This document shows positions 34,848 through 45,300 of a stretch of 53,404 nt of DNA, one piece after another. Below the pieces are notes generated by a model that searched no databases, was not told the origin of the DNA, and saw only the letters and a program-made list of their open reading frames with translations. Position 1 is the stretch's first letter, and each line of letters opens with the position of its first letter. This DNA is from CAYXDO01 sp964463485 (GTDB taxonomy: Bacteria; Myxococcota; Kuafuiibacteriia; Kuafuiibacteriales; Kuafuiibacteriaceae): positions 1-53,404 of the forward strand of contig CAYXDO010000070.1 of the NCBI GenBank assembly GCA_964463485.1, read 5' to 3'. Position numbers and translations under genes: made by a program.

Positions 34848-35307
34848 CGCGATAGTCCCATCAGTCTGTCACCATTGGCAAGCCGGCGTCCGACCCGCCG
34901 ACCCGCCGACCGGCGCGCGGGCGAGCCTGACTTCGCAACCGAGGCGCGACGTCTTGCGTCGCAGGGCGAACGCTTCCCGGCGATGGCGAAGAAGTGACGG
35001 CGGTACGGCGAAGGGCGGCGCCTCGGTCGACCAAACGCCCGCCCCGCAACGGGGCCCCAGCGTGAACGCTCGCGCAGTTTATCACGACGCGGATCCAACT
35101 TCTGGCTCGAGAGGGCCTGTTCGTCGAACCAGCAGCAATACCTGGCCCCGGCGACACGCTCCGCCAGGCTTTGTGGCGCGAAGGAGTGCGCCGGAGATAC
35201 CGCGAACGCGTGGCCCGCCATCGAAGCTCCGCCTCCCCTCGCGACAGTCGCGGAGTCGCTGCGGTCGCGGCGGCGCGGCGGCGTTCGAGTTGGAAAATCA
35301 TCCGCAG
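34848..35307. other. Degraded stretch with a protein-like fragment on the plus strand
   Basis: No intact gene. A plus-strand frame from 35066 (immediately after a TGA) reads TLAQFITTRIQLLAREGLF, then VEPAAIPGPGDTLRQALW and REGVRRRYRERVARH before losing protein-like character near 35230. It has no ATG, GTG or TTG until 35171. It may be part of a decayed gene. Near 34895-34960 there are short GACCCGCC repeats and a GCGACG/CGTCGC hairpin. Confidence 0.35.
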
Positions 35308-35735
35308 ATGTGGGACAATACTCTGCTCGTGGCTTCTGGTGATGCGTCCAGAGTTTGGTTTCGCGAAATCGTCGAGTTGCTCGCTGCGCGTTGGACACGT
35401 TCACCTTCCTGGGACGACTTGGTCAACTTAACTTGACCACCGAGCTCGACCAGGAGCTCCAGAGGATTCGGGCCGAGCGCAATATCCTGCCGCCCATGTT
35501 CTACTGCCCGCACTGCAAGCGGAGAGAGCGCGGCGCGCCAACCCATATCTCCGTTCGCGCACTGTTGCTCGCTGTCGCCCGGAACGGGATCGACGACGAA
35601 GATGCCATCGCTGCCATGGAGCGCGACTGGAAACGCTTCCGCGCGCAGAATGGTCTCGATGTATACGGGAAGAAGGCTGCCGCTTCCGTCGAGGACGATC
35701 CTCCAACCCACTCCCCGCCAACGTCTTCGAGCTGA
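35308..35735 (+). pseudogene. Small gene broken by a 5-bp tandem duplication (CPHC-containing protein)
   Basis: Two overlapping frames join into one product of about 139 residues if one copy of AACTT is removed. The first frame (from ATG 35308) reads MWDNTLLVASGDASRVWFRE to SWDDLVNLT then stops at 35436; the second continues TTELDQELQRIRAERN, PPMFYCPHCKRRERG and RALLLAVARNGIDDED. AACTT is present twice in tandem at 35426-35430 and 35431-35435, exactly at the switch, and removing one copy gives NLTTELDQ without any other change. Both halves use GC-rich third positions. It could also be translated from ATG 35355 in the second frame. The CPHC pair suggests a half zinc ribbon; no family is recognised. 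A sequencing error could also explain it. Confidence 0.55.
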
Positions 35736-35857
35736 TTATTTCGCGCTCGCCTACAGAAGTCGTTGAAATTATTGACCAAGCTAAAGGCCGAACGCTGAGC
35801 GCCGAACGATCTCCTCCGCGAGGGCTCGGATGGAACCCGGGACCCGCGGCGACGAAC

Positions 35858-37717
35858 TCATCGACTTGGGAGCGACTTCCCAAACCGCTCCTGAAACCTC
35901 AGCCCGAGCTGACTTGCCTTGTCCTTGCGTCCAACCGATCGGTACGTGAAGTCGAGCAGCGTCCACGCTTGTTGCTCGTCGGGGCTGAGCTCGATGGCCC
36001 GCTCCAAGAGCGGAACCGACTTGGCTGCCGCCCCCGACGCCAATAGCACGAAACCCAGATACAAGAACCCGCGCCCGTTCCTTGGATCCCGCTTCACGGC
36101 TTCCTGACACCACCTCTTGGCCCGGGAAAGATCCCCGGCGGCCTGAAGCGCCTCACAGAGTGCGACTTCCGCACCTGGGAGCTTCGGAAATCGCTTCCGC
36201 AACGCCTCGTTTGCACTCAGCGCTTCGTCCACCGCTCCTTCGCGGATCGCCTTCCCCGCTCGCTCGAGCGCCCCAAAATATTCGATCTCATCGGTCTGCT
36301 CCAGCCCAGCCGCGAACGCCGACGCGTGCGAGCGGCGCATTTGCCCCGCCCAGGCCGCAACCTGATTCGCTTCCTTCGGGTCCTTCACGTGCGAGTTGGC
36401 TCGCTCCGCCAGACTCACCGCGCTCGCCGACCGATAGATCTGGCCGAGAGTCAGCCATGGCCAGTCCGACTCGGGCGCCTTCAGGATCTTGGCTTCGGCA
36501 CTCTCGAGCGACTTCGTGGCTTCCTTCACCCGACCTCGACGCAGGAGGAGTCGGCCGAGGATGAGCTCGGGCAAGGGGTCGTCCTTCGCAAGCGCTACCG
36601 CACGAAGACACTGAGTGAGTGAGGCGTCGGAGTCTGGGCCTCGCGCCGCGGAAATCTCACACGCCAGGCGTTGCACCGCACCGTCGTCCTTCCGCGCGTC
36701 CAAGATAGGTTGCAGCCGCTCCCAGGCAAACTCGAACTGACCCGACCTCGCCGCCTCGCGACTCTCCGCGAACGGATCGGACTCGGGTCGAGCCTTTCCG
36801 TCATCGGCCGGCCGAGAGTACTCTCGGTCGGTGGAGTTCGAGCGCTCCCGTGAATCACCCTGAAGCAGAGCCAACAGTCTTTGGCGATCCTCATCGATCC
36901 ACCCATCCCATTCGGTGCTCCGGAGCAGCGCGGCCATCCTCGAAGTCGCAGCCGCGGCGGACCCACCACGGCCGCGGGCCTCGATCCCGAGCTGCATGAG
37001 CTCGACGGCGTAAGTCGAGAAGCTAGACATCGAGTTGTCATAAGTGGCGTTCATGATCGAGGCGGAGTCCCTCTCGTGAGGCGCGCCGAAGTGGTGGCCG
37101 AGCTCGTGCAAGAGGCTCGCCACTTCCTTGTGCCGGAGGCGCGCCGAGTAGAGCTTCTCGCGCTCCTCGTTCGAAATTCGACCTAGGGCGCGCTCGAGCG
37201 CCTCATACTCGTCGGCGTCGTCCATGCCTCGCAGGACGATGTGACGCCCGAGCAGCGACGCGATCCCGAGTTGGTCGAGACTCGCGGTCACCGGAAGCGG
37301 GGTCATGAAGCCGATCACCAAATCGACGTCTTCCGCCGAGTCGAACGTTCTCAGCTCCTCGAAGCTGGGATACAGGTCGGTCAGATCGACCTTCGCTGCC
37401 CACGGTTTGATCTCGACCAACTCGAGCTCGACGCCGAGGTCCCGCACCAGAAGCTCATTCGCCCGGGAGATCTGCCGATACACTCTAACTTGCCAACCCA
37501 CCACTTCACGCTGAAATCGCTCCTCTGCTCGCACGCGAACTCTCAGCTTGCGAGTCGCTCTCGTGCTGGTGCGGGTCGGAGAGATGTCGGCCGGGCGGAG
37601 AGTCTCTGCAAACGCTTCCTCGTCGTCTTTGGCCGCCATTCCAACGAGGCCAACCTGACCCGCCGAAGTCGCATAACAACTCTGGGCGCAAAGGGCGAAG
37701 AGCCCGACCCACCGCAT
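35858..37717 (-). CDS. Lipoprotein metzincin-type zinc peptidase with TPR region
   Basis: A 619-residue predicted lipoprotein. ATG at 37717 gives MRWVGLFALCAQSC, a short signal with Cys14 as lipid site; the ATG at 37732 adds five residues. The catalytic region is HELGHHFGAPHE at about 204-215: HExxHxxGxxH with His204, Glu205, His208 and His214, followed by Met222 in SIMNATY as the Met-turn. This is the metzincin pattern. The C-terminal half (about 310-619) is a series of helical TPR-like repeats (for example PEADVALCEALQAAGDLSRA-like and GRGFLYLGFVLLASG). The TPR region may bind substrate or partners at the envelope. Substrate unknown. Confidence 0.82.
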   Translation of the reverse strand: MRWVGLFALCAQSCYATSAGQVGLVGMAAKDDEEAFAETLRPADISPTRTSTRATRKLRVRVRAEERFQREVVGWQVRVYRQISRANELLVRDLGVELELVEIKPWAAKVDLTDLYPSFEELRTFDSAEDVDLVIGFMTPLPVTASLDQLGIASLLGRHIVLRGMDDADEYEALERALGRISNEEREKLYSARLRHKEVASLLHELGHHFGAPHERDSASIMNATYDNSMSSFSTYAVELMQLGIEARGRGGSAAAATSRMAALLRSTEWDGWIDEDRQRLLALLQGDSRERSNSTDREYSRPADDGKARPESDPFAESREAARSGQFEFAWERLQPILDARKDDGAVQRLACEISAARGPDSDASLTQCLRAVALAKDDPLPELILGRLLLRRGRVKEATKSLESAEAKILKAPESDWPWLTLGQIYRSASAVSLAERANSHVKDPKEANQVAAWAGQMRRSHASAFAAGLEQTDEIEYFGALERAGKAIREGAVDEALSANEALRKRFPKLPGAEVALCEALQAAGDLSRAKRWCQEAVKRDPRNGRGFLYLGFVLLASGAAAKSVPLLERAIELSPDEQQAWTLLDFTYRSVGRKDKASQLGLRFQERFGKSLPSR

Positions 37718-37741
37718 GCTGGCGCCACCCACGACTGGGCT

Positions 37742-37915
37742 CAGTACACGTCCTCAGAAGCTCGTGACCATGCTGAAAGCACAGAGGACGCAGAGCGAAG
37801 ACAAGGAGGACACAAGGAATGGGTCATTCCATCATCTGTGTGCTCCGTGGGCCTCGGCCGTGTGCCCTCTGTGATTTCTCCCGTGGTCACGAATTTGTGC
37901 GGGCCTGTACTCACG
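37742..37915. repeat. Imperfect palindromic intergenic repeat
   Basis: A 174-bp element filling the gap between the metzincin gene and the FabL gene. The centre is a perfect hairpin GGAATG (37816-37821), loop GGT, CATTCC (37825-37830). Moving outward, left ACAGAGG pairs with right CCTCTGTG, left CGTGACCA (37763-37770) with right TGGTCACG (37884-37891), and left GTACA (37744-37748) with right TGTAC (37906-37910). The left arm, reversed, matches bases 1-74 of the window. It may fold as a long hairpin in RNA and could terminate the biosynthetic operon. Confidence 0.7.
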
Positions 37916-38684
37916 GGTGCAACGAGGCTCCGCCATCGACCACCAGAGTCTCTCCCTGAATCATGTCCGAGAGCGGGCTCGACAAGAACAACACGGCGTT
38001 TGCCACGTCCTCCGGAGACACGTTGCGACTCTCCGCGAGGATCTTCTTCTTCCGCTCCTCGAGCACTGCCTCTACCGCCGCGAGCGATCTGAGCGCTCCG
38101 GTGTCCACGATTCCGGCGCGCACACAGTTTACGTTCACGCCTCGCGGACCCAGCTCCAGCGCAAAATGACGAGTCATCGATTCGAGCGCGGCTTTTGTCG
38201 CACCGATCGCGCCGTACATGGGCAGGGCCCGCACCGCGCCGAAGCTCGAGAGTGTGGTGACCTTCGATCTCTTCGGTCGACCCTCCCGTCGAGTCAAAAG
38301 CGGAGCGGCCTCCTGCATCAAGAACATGAACGCCCGCGCATTCACCGCCATCGCGTACGCGAAATTCTCGGCGTCGACCTCCATCAACGGCCGAAAACCT
38401 CCGCCCGCCGCGTTGGACACCAGGATATCCAACCCTCCGAAAGCTTCCTCTACCGCGCGGATCGCGTTGCGAGCGTCCTCTTCCTCCGAGAAGTCGGCCT
38501 TCAAAAGGAGCGCCTTTTGGCCCAGATCCATGATCTCGCCGCCGACGTCCTCCGCGTCCGCCGGAGCGTTCAAATAGGTGATCGCTACGTCGGCCCCGGC
38601 CCTGGCCAACGCCAGCGCGGTCGCACGACCGATCCCGCGCGATCCGCCGGTGACCAAGGCAACGTGATTCGACAGATCGATCAT
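37911..38684 (-). CDS. FabL-type enoyl-[acyl carrier protein] reductase (SDR)
   Basis: A 257-residue SDR. NAD(P)-binding TGGSRGIGRA is at 12-21 and NAAGG at 91-95. The catalytic pair is Tyr157 and Lys164 in MYGAIGATKAALESM, spacing Y-x6-K. Normal SDR ketoreductases have Y-x3-K; Y-x6-K is the mark of enoyl-ACP reductases such as FabI and FabL, and GATKAALESMTRHFALEL resembles FabL. It should reduce 2-enoyl thioesters. Its ATG overlaps the phosphopantetheinyl transferase stop by 4 bp, so it is probably the trans-acting enoyl reductase of the upstream megasynthase, which has KR and DH but no ER domain. Confidence 0.87.
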   Translation of the reverse strand: MIDLSNHVALVTGGSRGIGRATALALARAGADVAITYLNAPADAEDVGGEIMDLGQKALLLKADFSEEEDARNAIRAVEEAFGGLDILVSNAAGGGFRPLMEVDAENFAYAMAVNARAFMFLMQEAAPLLTRREGRPKRSKVTTLSSFGAVRALPMYGAIGATKAALESMTRHFALELGPRGVNVNCVRAGIVDTGALRSLAAVEAVLEERKKKILAESRNVSPEDVANAVLFLSSPLSDMIQGETLVVDGGASLHP

Positions 38685-39364
38685 GGCAACACCTCACGAC
38701 GAGACTCACGCGCCCCCCGCGCGCTCGCCAGCGCCCAGGGATAAGTTCGACCGTGGTGGCGAATCAAGCCGGTCTCCACGTCGTGGTCGTCGGGACGGAC
38801 CTCGTAAAAGGGCGTGCTGAGCCCGGTGGCGCGACACTTGACGATGGCTTCCTTGAACACGAACGCCGCTGTGAGTTGAAGATCGCGATCACCCTCCTCG
38901 AGACGAGCCCGCTCCTCGGGAGACAGCACCAAGACCTCGAAACCCGAGTCGCGGGGACCGAGCACCTCCAGGTCCAAACCCACCGGGACACGCCGAGCGA
39001 CCGCCGCCGCGAGCGAACCGGAGTGAGTAATACTCACCCACCAACCCAGATCGTGCCCTTGGGCCCGAGCGACCGGCCGACCTCGCTCTGGCCCGGACTC
39101 CACGTTCGTGATCTCGATGACTTCGAAGGGAAGCCCCGTCTTGAGTTGAATCGCCCACTTGGCCGCCACGCGCCCAGCGAGCCACTCCCTCGAGCGCTTC
39201 TTCGCGATCTCTTCAGCCAAACGAAAGAAGCCCTCGTAGTGAGCTCGTTCGGGCGCCGTCAGCGAAGCCAACAGGTTGGGCCGCCCAGCCACGTCTTCGA
39301 CGTCGACGAGAATGACATCCGCGGGCATGACCCGTGAAGTCGACCAACTCCAAAGACTCCTCAT
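38681..39364 (-). CDS. 4'-phosphopantetheinyl transferase
   Basis: A 227-residue Sfp-like transferase that moves the phosphopantetheine arm of CoA to a carrier protein. Motifs: SITHSGSLAAAV at 111-122, GLDLE at 129-133 (Mg ligands Asp and Glu), and FVFKEAIVKC at 168-177. Its ATG at 39364 overlaps the megasynthase TGA as ATGA. The in-frame Met at 39328 (MPADVILVDVED) looks like a natural N-terminus too, so the first 12 residues are uncertain. Position inside the operon points to the megasynthase carrier as target. Confidence 0.9.
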   Translation of the reverse strand: MRSLWSWSTSRVMPADVILVDVEDVAGRPNLLASLTAPERAHYEGFFRLAEEIAKKRSREWLAGRVAAKWAIQLKTGLPFEVIEITNVESGPERGRPVARAQGHDLGWWVSITHSGSLAAAVARRVPVGLDLEVLGPRDSGFEVLVLSPEERARLEEGDRDLQLTAAFVFKEAIVKCRATGLSTPFYEVRPDDHDVETGLIRHHGRTYPWALASARGARESRREVLP

Positions 39365-42300
39365 GCTCCCGGCACCGCCTGCGCCCGATAGCCTTCGACC
39401 GAGATCAGCGAGCCCGCCTCGTCGAAGGCCACCAAATCGGAAATCAGCGAGTCCCCCTCGCGACGCATCCGAATCTCCAACGTCACCGCGTGACCCGTCG
39501 CCGTGACCGCGCGAGGCGACACGTCGAGCCGCTTGAAGCCGATCGGCAGCGCCGTGATCGAGTGAACCGCCCGACCCATCAAGCCCGCCGACTGGAGGCA
39601 GCCGTCCAACAGCGCGGCCGGCACGAGCCACCGCTCTGCACGACTGCCCGTCACCAAAGCCTCGACCGGCGGAACCACGAGCTTGGCCAGCCCCCGCCCA
39701 TCCGTGCCCGGGTACACACCCAACATGCACCTGAAAACCGGACCGTGATACATCGACCGCGTCCCGAGCCCCTCGTCGAAACGATCCGGATATGGGTATA
39801 CGACCGGATCGCGATCCGTTGGGAGGCTGGGTCGCGGGCCTGGTGGCATGGCACGCCGCGGCACTCTACGACCGGTGATGTGTACTCGATCGGGCTCCAA
39901 CACCACGCCGTTTCCGCGCCTCGCCGTCGAGGTGATCTCGAGCCGATCGCCGTGGCGACTCACTCTCACTACGACACGCTTCTCACCAGCTAGCTTGAGT
40001 GGAGTGAGGATCTCGACCTCCCCGAGAGTCCACTGTTCGGAGGTCAGCGCCACGAGCTCCATCATCATTTCCAGGCCAATCACGGCCGGGAGAATGGGTG
40101 TTCCGCCCATCCGGTGCTGATCGAGAAACGGCTCCGTAGAAGAAATGGTCCGCTCTGCCGAGACATTCTCGTCACCCTCCAAGAGGATGAGATGATCGAG
40201 CATCGGACTCTCACTCACCGAAGCGTCGAGGCGTGCCCACGACGAGAGTGCACCCTTGGCCGGGAGCAACCCATCGAGATCGAGGGACTCGAGGTGATCT
40301 GAGAATACGACTTCGGACTCCGGGCATCCCGCCCAAAGCTCCCGGACGAAGTGATTTGCGCCCTCCGCCGGGCTCATGAAGGTCTGGCCCGCTTGCTCGA
40401 GGACCATCCGAGAGGAGGGCCTTGCTGCTAAACCCACCTCGCTCCAAGCCGGCCAGGACATGACGGTGACCGCGACCTCTGGATTCTCGTCCCGATAGAA
40501 CGCCACGAGCCGAGCCATGGCTTCGTTGGCCAGAGAGTAGTCCGCCTGACCCAGACCACCGAAGCGGCCGGATACCGATGAAAAAGCCACCAGATGGGTC
40601 AGCGGGTCCGAGCGGGTCGTCGAGAGCAAGTGAAAGAGGCCATCGACCTTACCACCCACCGTGTCCTCGAAGAGCTCATCGCTCTTTTTGTCGAACCGGC
40701 GAGCGATCTCGACGCCAGCACCATGAAGGACGCCCTGAATGGGACCCTGCGCGCGCACGGCCTCGAGCACGCGCTCGAGCTCCCCTCGATCGGATAGGTC
40801 GATCGAGGAGTAGAACACGCGACTCCCGAGGGCCTCGATGCGACGAATGTTCTCGTCGATTTCGATCACCCGATCGATCTCTTCGCTCTTGGCCTTCCAG
40901 TCCCGAGGAGAAAACGGCTGCCCACTGGCCCTGAGGATCTCGAGCTGTCGGTTCTTGAGAGTCTCGATCCCTCGGGCGGACAGGTTTCGCATGCGCGCCC
41001 GATCGGCCTCGGGCGGCAGCGCGGTTCGGCCGATGAGGTGGAGCTCCGGTTGATAGAGCTCGGCGAGGCGCTCTGCGATCTTGGCGGTCACACCTCGCGC
41101 GCCGCCGGTGACCACCCAACGCGCCGGCAGCGAGCGAGCTGTCGCAGATCGCGCTGGGATCGGCGCCATCGCGAGCCGCATTCGCTTGCCCCGCATGGAT
41201 CCGACCTCCAGGCGCGGCGATCCCGCGTCGAGCTCAGCGAAGAGCGCGTCGGCGACTTGGTCGCCTGGAGAGGATGGGCTGATGTCGAGCGCTTGCACGA
41301 GCAGCGCGGGGTGTTCGCGACGAACCGCCTTGAGCAATCCGAGGAGCCCGCCGCCTTCGGGTGCGCCTTGCACGACGTTGTCGAACCCGAGCCCGCCTCC
41401 CATCACCGTCACGCCGAAGATCGTCCCGCTGTCTCGCAGCGGCGCATACGCGCGAAGCAAATGAAACGGCCCAACCAGCGCTTGGGCGCGTCGCTCCTGC
41501 CAGACCTCTGCCGACGTCGTCCACGGACGCTCGGTCTTGTGCGCGGGCAAGACGATGCCGAGCGCGTCGAACACCGAAGGACCCCCGAGCTCCTCGAGCT
41601 CTACGAGCCCGCGATGGCAGTCCGCGACCAGATCGACACGGGCCCCCCGCTGTATCAGTCGCGCGGCGATCGCCTTGGCGCGCTCACAGCTCCCTACGAG
41701 CAACACGCGCCGCGGCGTGAAGGGACGCTTCACCGCAGGCGCCCCTTCGTGCAGCGATCGAATCACGTATCGCGTCATCACCTCGTCGACCGGCGCGATG
41801 CCGCGACCCGACGGCGAGAGCTCGCCGATCGATCGTACCGGACCAGAGATGATGGGCTCGTTCGAGCTTGGCGTTTCGACACGGACCGCGGCCTTTGGTC
41901 TCGGCGGCGTGGTCGACTCCCGATGGTACGCGATCGTAAGAAATTTCGTCTCACCGAGCGGACGCGGACCTTCGAGCCGATCGGTCACGTGAAGCACACG
42001 CGCGGCCGGCTCCACGATGAGGCTCATCGCGTTGTCGACCCTGCGAATCGTGTTCATGGTCGGGAACGCAACTCTGCGGCCGCGGCCGAGATCGACCTGG
42101 TCCCGCAAGATCTCCTTCGACCGATCTACGTCGAGTGTGACCTGACCTTCGAGGAGCTCGTTGGCTCGCTCCTTTCTCACGCGGGAGTGCTCGGGGATGC
42201 GGTCTCCGCGCGCGCTGCTCGCGTGATTCGTGCTGACCCACTGGTCTTCGACCTCGCGTTCGAGCAGCACGCGCTCTCCGTCGTATTCGAGGACGGAGAT

Positions 42301-45300
42301 GCGATCGCGCTCGACATCGGAGACCATCATCGACCAGCGACCCGATCTGCGGGCTGCGCGCGCGATCTCGAGCGCTTCTTCGACTGAGCTGGCCGATTCC
42401 GCGATTCTCTTCACGATCTGAGGGTGCGGTAGACCGCTCGGCAGCCCTCCCGAGTCTGGCGCATCGAGGAGCGCGCAGCTCGTGACGGTGAGCCCATTGT
42501 CGGCGACCGCGTCGACACCCGCGATCTGGCCGGCGAGCGAGAACGCGACGGTTCGGCGCTCGGGGTCCGGGCCGTCGGTGCGGCGTCGAACCTGAACGAC
42601 GCGGGTCATGGGCGCGCCGAGGTGCAAGAGGAGCGGCGAGTCCTCGTTGGCGACGTGAATCAACCGACCGTTGTGGCGCGCGGTACGCGCGATCTGAATG
42701 CATCCGGGCGAGAAGCCGGGGAAGAGCGCGCTGTCGAGGTTGTACGCGAGCAAGTATTCGAGCGGCAGACCGACCGCCTCGGCCACGCCGCGAGCTTCTT
42801 CGAGGCTCGCATCGTCGAACATGGTCGGTAGCAAAGCCTTGCCCTCGGATGCGGCGAGGCGCTCGACCACTTCTGCCCCAATGAAACCTGCGTACCGATC
42901 CATCACGTCGAGGATCGAGCCTTTGAGCGCTTCACCGTGCTGTCGGCCCATCTCGCGAGCCGAGCCTTCGAGCTGCAATACGATCGTGGCCGTCGTCGGC
43001 AGATCCGAATGTGTGGACGAAATCGTAGAGTCTTGCGCCGGAGCCTCCACCGCCTCGACGCGAGCGCGAGCGATCAGCTCGACGGGCTGTAAGAGATCGA
43101 CCGGCGCGGGGGCCTCCGTGACTGCGACAGGCTCCGTCGCCTTGGGGCGCAAGGACCTTCGAGCGGTCACGTCGACCGTTGGGATAGCCCTTCGTGGCTT
43201 GGTCTCCTTCGGCTTCGTGGCCAGCTTGTGCACGACGTAGCGATGAACGGAGTCGAGCGTCGGAAAATCCGCGAGGCTCAGTTTTTCGTCGGTCCTCAAA
43301 CCATATCGATCGCGGACCTTGCCGAGCACCTGAGCTTGCTTGACCGTGTCGATGCCGAGGTCCGCTTCCATGTCGGCCGACGGATCGATGATATCCTCCG
43401 GATACCCGGTCTGCTCCGACAACGTTTTGAGCAGAAACTTTCGAATCTCCTCCGGATCGACCTCGACAGCGGGTGCCGGGTGGGGCTCTTCGGAGGCCGC
43501 CTCGGGCACGGTGACTTCGGCCTCGATCGGCTCCGGTCGAGCGGTCGGGAGCTGCGAGTGAGACTCGAACAAGCTCCTCACGAGCTGTCCGACGCTCGGT
43601 CGCGTTCGCTCCCAAAAGGCCGGAAAACCAGGCGACGAGAGCATCACCTCGGCGTCTTCTCCGCTGAAGAGCGCCACTGCCGCAGACGACACCGCGATCC
43701 GCGATCGAGACTCCAACATCGCGAGCACTCTCGCGATGGCCCATGCGCCGGGGAGCTTGGCGTCATCCGAGGGAGAGACGTCCGCGTCCAGGTCTGGGTG
43801 CTGCGTTTCCAAGATTTGGGCCACGAGGCCGGCCAGCACCGCCTTTGGACCCGACTCGACGAACACACGAACACCCTGAGCCACTAAGGCGTCGACTTGC
43901 GTGATGAAATTGACGGGGCGCGTGAGCTGCTCGACGAGGCTCGCGCGGATCAGCTCTGGATCGACCTCGACTCTCCCGGTCACGCTCGACAAATAGGGCA
44001 GGGAGGGCGTGTGAAGCTCGAGGTCTGCCAGCGTCTCTCGCAGTCGATCTCGCGCCGCGGCCATGAGCGGAGAGTGAAACGCGCGCGGCACGTCGAGCAC
44101 GCGAACCTCGACCCCCGCGCTCGCGAACGCGGTCGACGCCCGCTCGAGCGCCTCGGGCGTCCCGGAGATCACCGTTTGTTTGGGGGCGTTGATGTTGGAG
44201 GGCGCGATCGCGCCCTGCGGGAGCCCGAGCTTCCTGAGCGTGCGCTCGACCTCCACGAGCGGCGCGATCACCGAGGCCATGCCGCCCGGTTGCACGGTCG
44301 CCTCGATGGCCTCCGCGCGGCGAGCCGTCGCGACGAGGGCCGTCTCCAGCTCCCACGCGCCGGCCGCCACGAGCGCAGCGTAGTCTCCGTAAGAATGCCC
44401 GGTGACGATGTCCGGGCGAACTCCGGCCGTGGTGAGCGCTGCGTACGCCATCAAGTCGCCTGCGAGCACACACGCTTGGACGAGAAACACGTCAGCGGGA
44501 ATGGGAGCGCCCGACAGAACGACGGGCGAGAGCGCGGGACGCCCTTGAGCCACGAGCCATCGGTCGATGCGGGCAAGAACCTCCTTGGCTTCTGGGCTCT
44601 CCAATTCGAGCGCCGACAGCATGCCCGGGTACTGCGATCCCTGTCCGGAGAAGGCGAAAGCGATACGACCGGCTTCCGCGTCTCGCGTTCGCACGAACAC
44701 GCCCTGCTTGGCCAAGAAGACTCGCGCGGAGGGTTTGATGCCCGTCTTGGCCAACGCGGCGAGGCGCTCGGAGAGCTCCGACAGCGTGCGGGCCACGATC
44801 GCCGCGACGGCCGGCCCTTCTCCGATCGAGCGATCTCGAAACAACAAGGTGGTGTCGACGGTCGCCACGAGCCGCTCGAGCTCACTCGTCGATCCCGCTC
44901 GCACGGAGAATATCCAGTCGGTCATGGGTGCCTGCGCGCGTGGCGCGCTCGCGCTCGGCCGCAAAGCCGGCGCGCTCGGTCGCGCAGGGAGCCCACTCCC
45001 CGCTCGCTCGGGCGCGACGCCCAACCCCACTTCGCCAGTCTCCTTCATCTTGACCTCTTCGCCCTCGTGCCTGGCCCCGACGGAGCCTCCATCTCGAGTG
45101 GTCAACACCACGTGTGCGTCGATCCCCCCGAGCCCCAAGCTAGAAATCGCCGCCGCCTTGGTGCGCAAGGGTTCCGGCGTGATACTGACCCGCAGCCCAC
45201 GCTCGAAGTGATGCTCCGGCGCCGCCTCTTCGAAGCCTCGTGTCGGCGGAATCGTCCTCGCCTCGATCGCAAGCGCCGTCTTGATCACCGACGCGACGCC

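Noticed and set aside
41953..42990. Possibility that the C45 segment is a separate gene or a frame artefact
   Set aside because: The frame is continuous from KS1 to DH with no stop, and protein-like sequence continues on both sides with family motifs in the same frame; no internal start with a ribosome site stands out.
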